Positions 14,860 through 15,579 of a DNA stretch of 15,579 nt are shown here, piece after piece. The DNA comes from JAAZHN01 sp964605575 (GTDB lineage Bacteria; Bacillota_I; Bacilli_A; RF39; UBA660): the NCBI GenBank assembly GCA_964605575.1, contig CAZSDG010000022.1, positions 1 to 15,579 on the forward strand. Reading direction: 5' to 3'. Each line of letters begins with the position of its first letter. The stretch's first letter is position 1. Both the position numbers and the translations under genes were made by a program. The notes under the pieces are model-generated. The model did not search any database. It saw only the letters and a program-made list of their open reading frames with translations, and was not told where the DNA came from.

Positions 14860-15153
14860 TCATGACTTATAATAAAGTTTATGCTTATTACATTTGTATT
14901 TATTAACACACGTGTTACAAACATAAGGTGCTTTTTGTAATAATAGACAGCCATTAACAGCTTTATTAATTCCTTTTTGATCAAATAAACCATAAAAATT
15001 ACTTTTAATATATCTATTTCTTTTAATTTCATTAGATACAGTAGTTCGATGTTTATTGATAGCTTTACCAATTTGAGTGAATGAATAATCTCTTTCAATC
15101 ATATATTGAATAGTATCCCTTTGTTCATACAAAAGATGTTTATAATCTGTAAT
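14860..15153 (-). pseudogene. IS30-family transposase, N-terminal fragment
   Basis: The frame reads the IS30 N-terminal helix-turn-helix: DYKHLLYEQRDTIQYM, then YSFTQIGKAINKHRTTVSNE and IKRNR, followed by the Cys-rich stretch VCNTCVNKYKCNKH. It stops after about 97 residues, whereas the family has about 310-350 and needs a C-terminal DDE domain, absent here. SD GAGGAGGT (15170-15163) is intact, but the codon at the proper distance is ATT (15153-15151), apparently a mutated ATG. The next possible start is TTG at 15132. Non-functional as a transposase; it could at most make a DNA-binding fragment. Confidence 0.8.
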
Positions 15154-15171
15154 TTTAATTTGACCTCCTCA

Positions 15172-15200
15172 ATGACAAATAAACCATTGCTTGATATAAT
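15172..15200 (+). promoter_or_regulatory. Promoter-like sequence facing the tRNA
   Basis: ATGACA (15172-15177), 17-base spacer, TATAAT (15195-15200) with TG extension (TGATATAAT). It overlaps the opposing IS promoter's -10 and faces the tRNA gene 140 bases away. It may be fortuitous. Confidence 0.35.
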
Positions 15201-15224
15201 ACAGATAACATAAACAATTAGCAA
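15196..15224 (-). promoter_or_regulatory. Transposase promoter of the IS30 remnant
   Basis: The minus strand reads TTGCTA (15224-15219, inside the terminal repeat), 17-base spacer, TATTAT (15201-15196), then the intact SD at 15170-15163. Read-through could add to operon transcription. Confidence 0.5.
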
Positions 15225-15301
15225 TAAGTATTTAAACACTTAATGCATGTCAAACATTAAACGTGTACTTTCTATTTTACTCAACCTATTTTTAATTCTA
15301 T

Positions 15302-15330
15302 TTGAAATTCTAAAATTAATATGATATAAT
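15302..15330 (+). promoter_or_regulatory. Promoter of tRNA-Gly
   Basis: TTGAAA (15302-15307), exact 17-base spacer, TATAAT (15325-15330) with TG extension. The predicted start is a few bases before the tRNA 5' end. Confidence 0.8.
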
Positions 15331-15340
15331 TCCATTGTTT

Positions 15341-15414
15341 GCAGGTGTAATTTAATGGTAGAATATGACCTTGCCAAGGTTAGTACGAGGGTTCGATTCC
15401 CTTCACCTGCTCCA
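15341..15414 (+). tRNA. tRNA-Gly (GCC anticodon)
   Basis: The complete cloverleaf is visible. Acceptor GCAGGTG (15341-15347) pairs with CACCTGC (15404-15410); D-arm ATTT/GAAT with GGTA in the loop; anticodon stem TGACC/GGTTA around loop TTGCCAA, with anticodon GCC at 15373-15375; T-arm GAGGG/CCCTT around TTCGATT. Discriminator U and encoded CCA (15412-15414). It has its own promoter and terminator. tRNA genes are common integration sites, and this one borders the accessory cluster, but no duplicated tRNA end is visible in the window. Confidence 0.97.
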
Positions 15415-15425
15415 ATTGAAAACAG

Positions 15426-15460
15426 CTTACGAACCGTTAGGTTATCGTAAGTTTTTATTT
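15426..15460 (+). terminator. Terminator after tRNA-Gly
   Basis: CTTACGAACC (15426-15435), loop GTTA, GGT-TA-TCGTAAG (15440-15451) with a two-base bulge, followed by TTTTT and a T-rich run. Confidence 0.75.
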
Positions 15461-15473
15461 TATAAAAACAAAG

Positions 15474-15506
15474 ATGTTCTCTTTCTAGGAAGGAGGACAT
15501 TTTTTT
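15474..15506 (+). promoter_or_regulatory. Hairpin with U-tract containing the next gene's ribosome site
   Basis: ATGTTCTC (15474-15481) pairs with GAGGACAT (15493-15500) with one G-U. The inner part TTTC/GGAA extends the stem with wobble and one unpaired G, and six T follow directly. The 3' arm holds the SD AAGGAGGA (15490-15497) of the gene starting at 15507. It could hide the SD or act as a leader terminator. Prediction only. Confidence 0.45.
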
Positions 15507-15579
15507 ATGCAATTTAAAATAACTGAAACATTAAAGCCTAATAAAGAAATACTAGATACACTAACTAAATATACATATA
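15507..15579 (+). CDS. Unrecognised protein, N-terminal 24 codons only
   Basis: ATG at 15507 follows a strong SD (AAGGAGGA) at nine bases and stays open to the window edge. The visible start, MQFKITETLKPNKEI then LDTLTKYTY, is not enough to assign a family. Transcription may come from read-through past the tRNA terminator. Confidence 0.6.
   Translation, partial: MQFKITETLKPNKEILDTLTKYTY

Larger units (their letters stand above)
14767..15225 (-). mobile_element. Decayed, internally deleted IS30-family element
   Basis: The left and right ends carry the inverted repeat ATTGCTAA (plus strand 14767-14774; minus strand 15225-15218), with weaker similarity continuing inward. Between them lies only the N-terminal quarter of an IS30 transposase. 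The element is about 459 bases, against roughly 1.1-1.3 kb for intact members, so the transposase core has been lost. A minus-strand frame near 14785 reads NIVLAR then stop, perhaps the old transposase C-terminus. No clear target duplication is seen at the edges. The rest of the 600-base gene-free stretch (14732-15340) holds only promoters. Confidence 0.6.

Noticed and set aside
14787..15098. 103-codon minus-strand frame
   Set aside because: It is an alternate frame of the IS30 transposase fragment, which carries the recognisable helix-turn-helix; this frame has no motif or SD.
15234..15266. Imperfect palindrome around TTAATG and CATTAA between the IS remnant and tRNA promoter
   Set aside because: The stem is short, AT-rich and interrupted, without U-tract or nearby start; it is likely chance.
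15240..15512. 90-codon minus-strand frame containing GAGEGNRTLV
   Set aside because: It is the antisense of the tRNA-Gly gene; this kind of GAGEGNRTL sequence is a familiar false translation of tRNA antisense, and it has no ribosome site.
1..15579. Mycoplasma-type code with UGA as tryptophan
   Set aside because: Several genes end in TGA at positions supported by terminators, and conserved tryptophans are TGG. A wall-building gene set is also present.
1..15579. CRISPR array or large repeat array
   Set aside because: No regularly spaced repeats with spacers were seen; the only tandem repeat is the nine-base pair at 2827-2847.

Overview
The window is very AT-rich and uses UGA as a stop (the genes ending at 3890, 7806 and 7819 all end in TGA). 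Tryptophan is TGG and Shine-Dalgarno sites are clear. With peptidoglycan genes (glucosaminidase, LCP ligase, FemX/MurM-like ligase), this points to a walled, low-GC Firmicute, perhaps an uncultured gut Bacilli lineage (RF39- or Erysipelotrichales-like), not a true mycoplasma. The lineage is inferred from gene style, not from a marker gene.

Positions 1-7827 look like a chromosomal cell-envelope region. Two secreted proteins are encoded on the minus strand: an N-acetylglucosaminidase ending in a dockerin, and, one base later, a cohesin-containing protein that runs off the left edge. On the plus strand follow a multi-pass membrane protein of unknown role, an LCP wall-polymer ligase with a C-terminal PASTA domain, and a FemX/MurM-type ligase. 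A small single-pass membrane protein lies on the minus strand between the last two. Promoters and bidirectional hairpin terminators separate these units cleanly.

Positions 7819-14782 form one minus-strand operon that I read as a divergent microcin C (peptide-nucleotide) type biosynthetic cluster. In transcription order it has a consensus promoter; a 30-codon ORF with a strong ribosome site; a hairpin plus U-tract inside the operon; a PEP-synthase-like phosphotransferase with an unfamiliar C-terminal third; an MccB-like E1/ThiF adenylyltransferase; a single-chain fusion of an MccD-like SAM enzyme and an MccE-like PLP decarboxylase; a gamma-synthase-type PLP enzyme; and an oligopeptide-binding protein (SBP family 5) with no signal peptide. 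The last five genes overlap by about 14-23 bases. By analogy with microcin C, MccB would join a nucleotide to the peptide C-terminus and the fusion would build an aminopropyl decoration. The phosphotransferase, the extra PLP enzyme and the cytosolic binding protein have no counterpart in the classical mccABCDEF set, and no exporter is present. The candidate peptide ends in Ser, not the Asn used by known MccB enzymes.

The cluster is bounded on its upstream side by a collapsed IS30-family element (about 14767-15225). Its outward-facing end supplies the -35 box of the operon promoter. Beyond it are a tRNA-Gly(GCC) gene with its own promoter and terminator, and the first 24 codons of an unrecognised plus-strand gene preceded by a hairpin containing its ribosome site.
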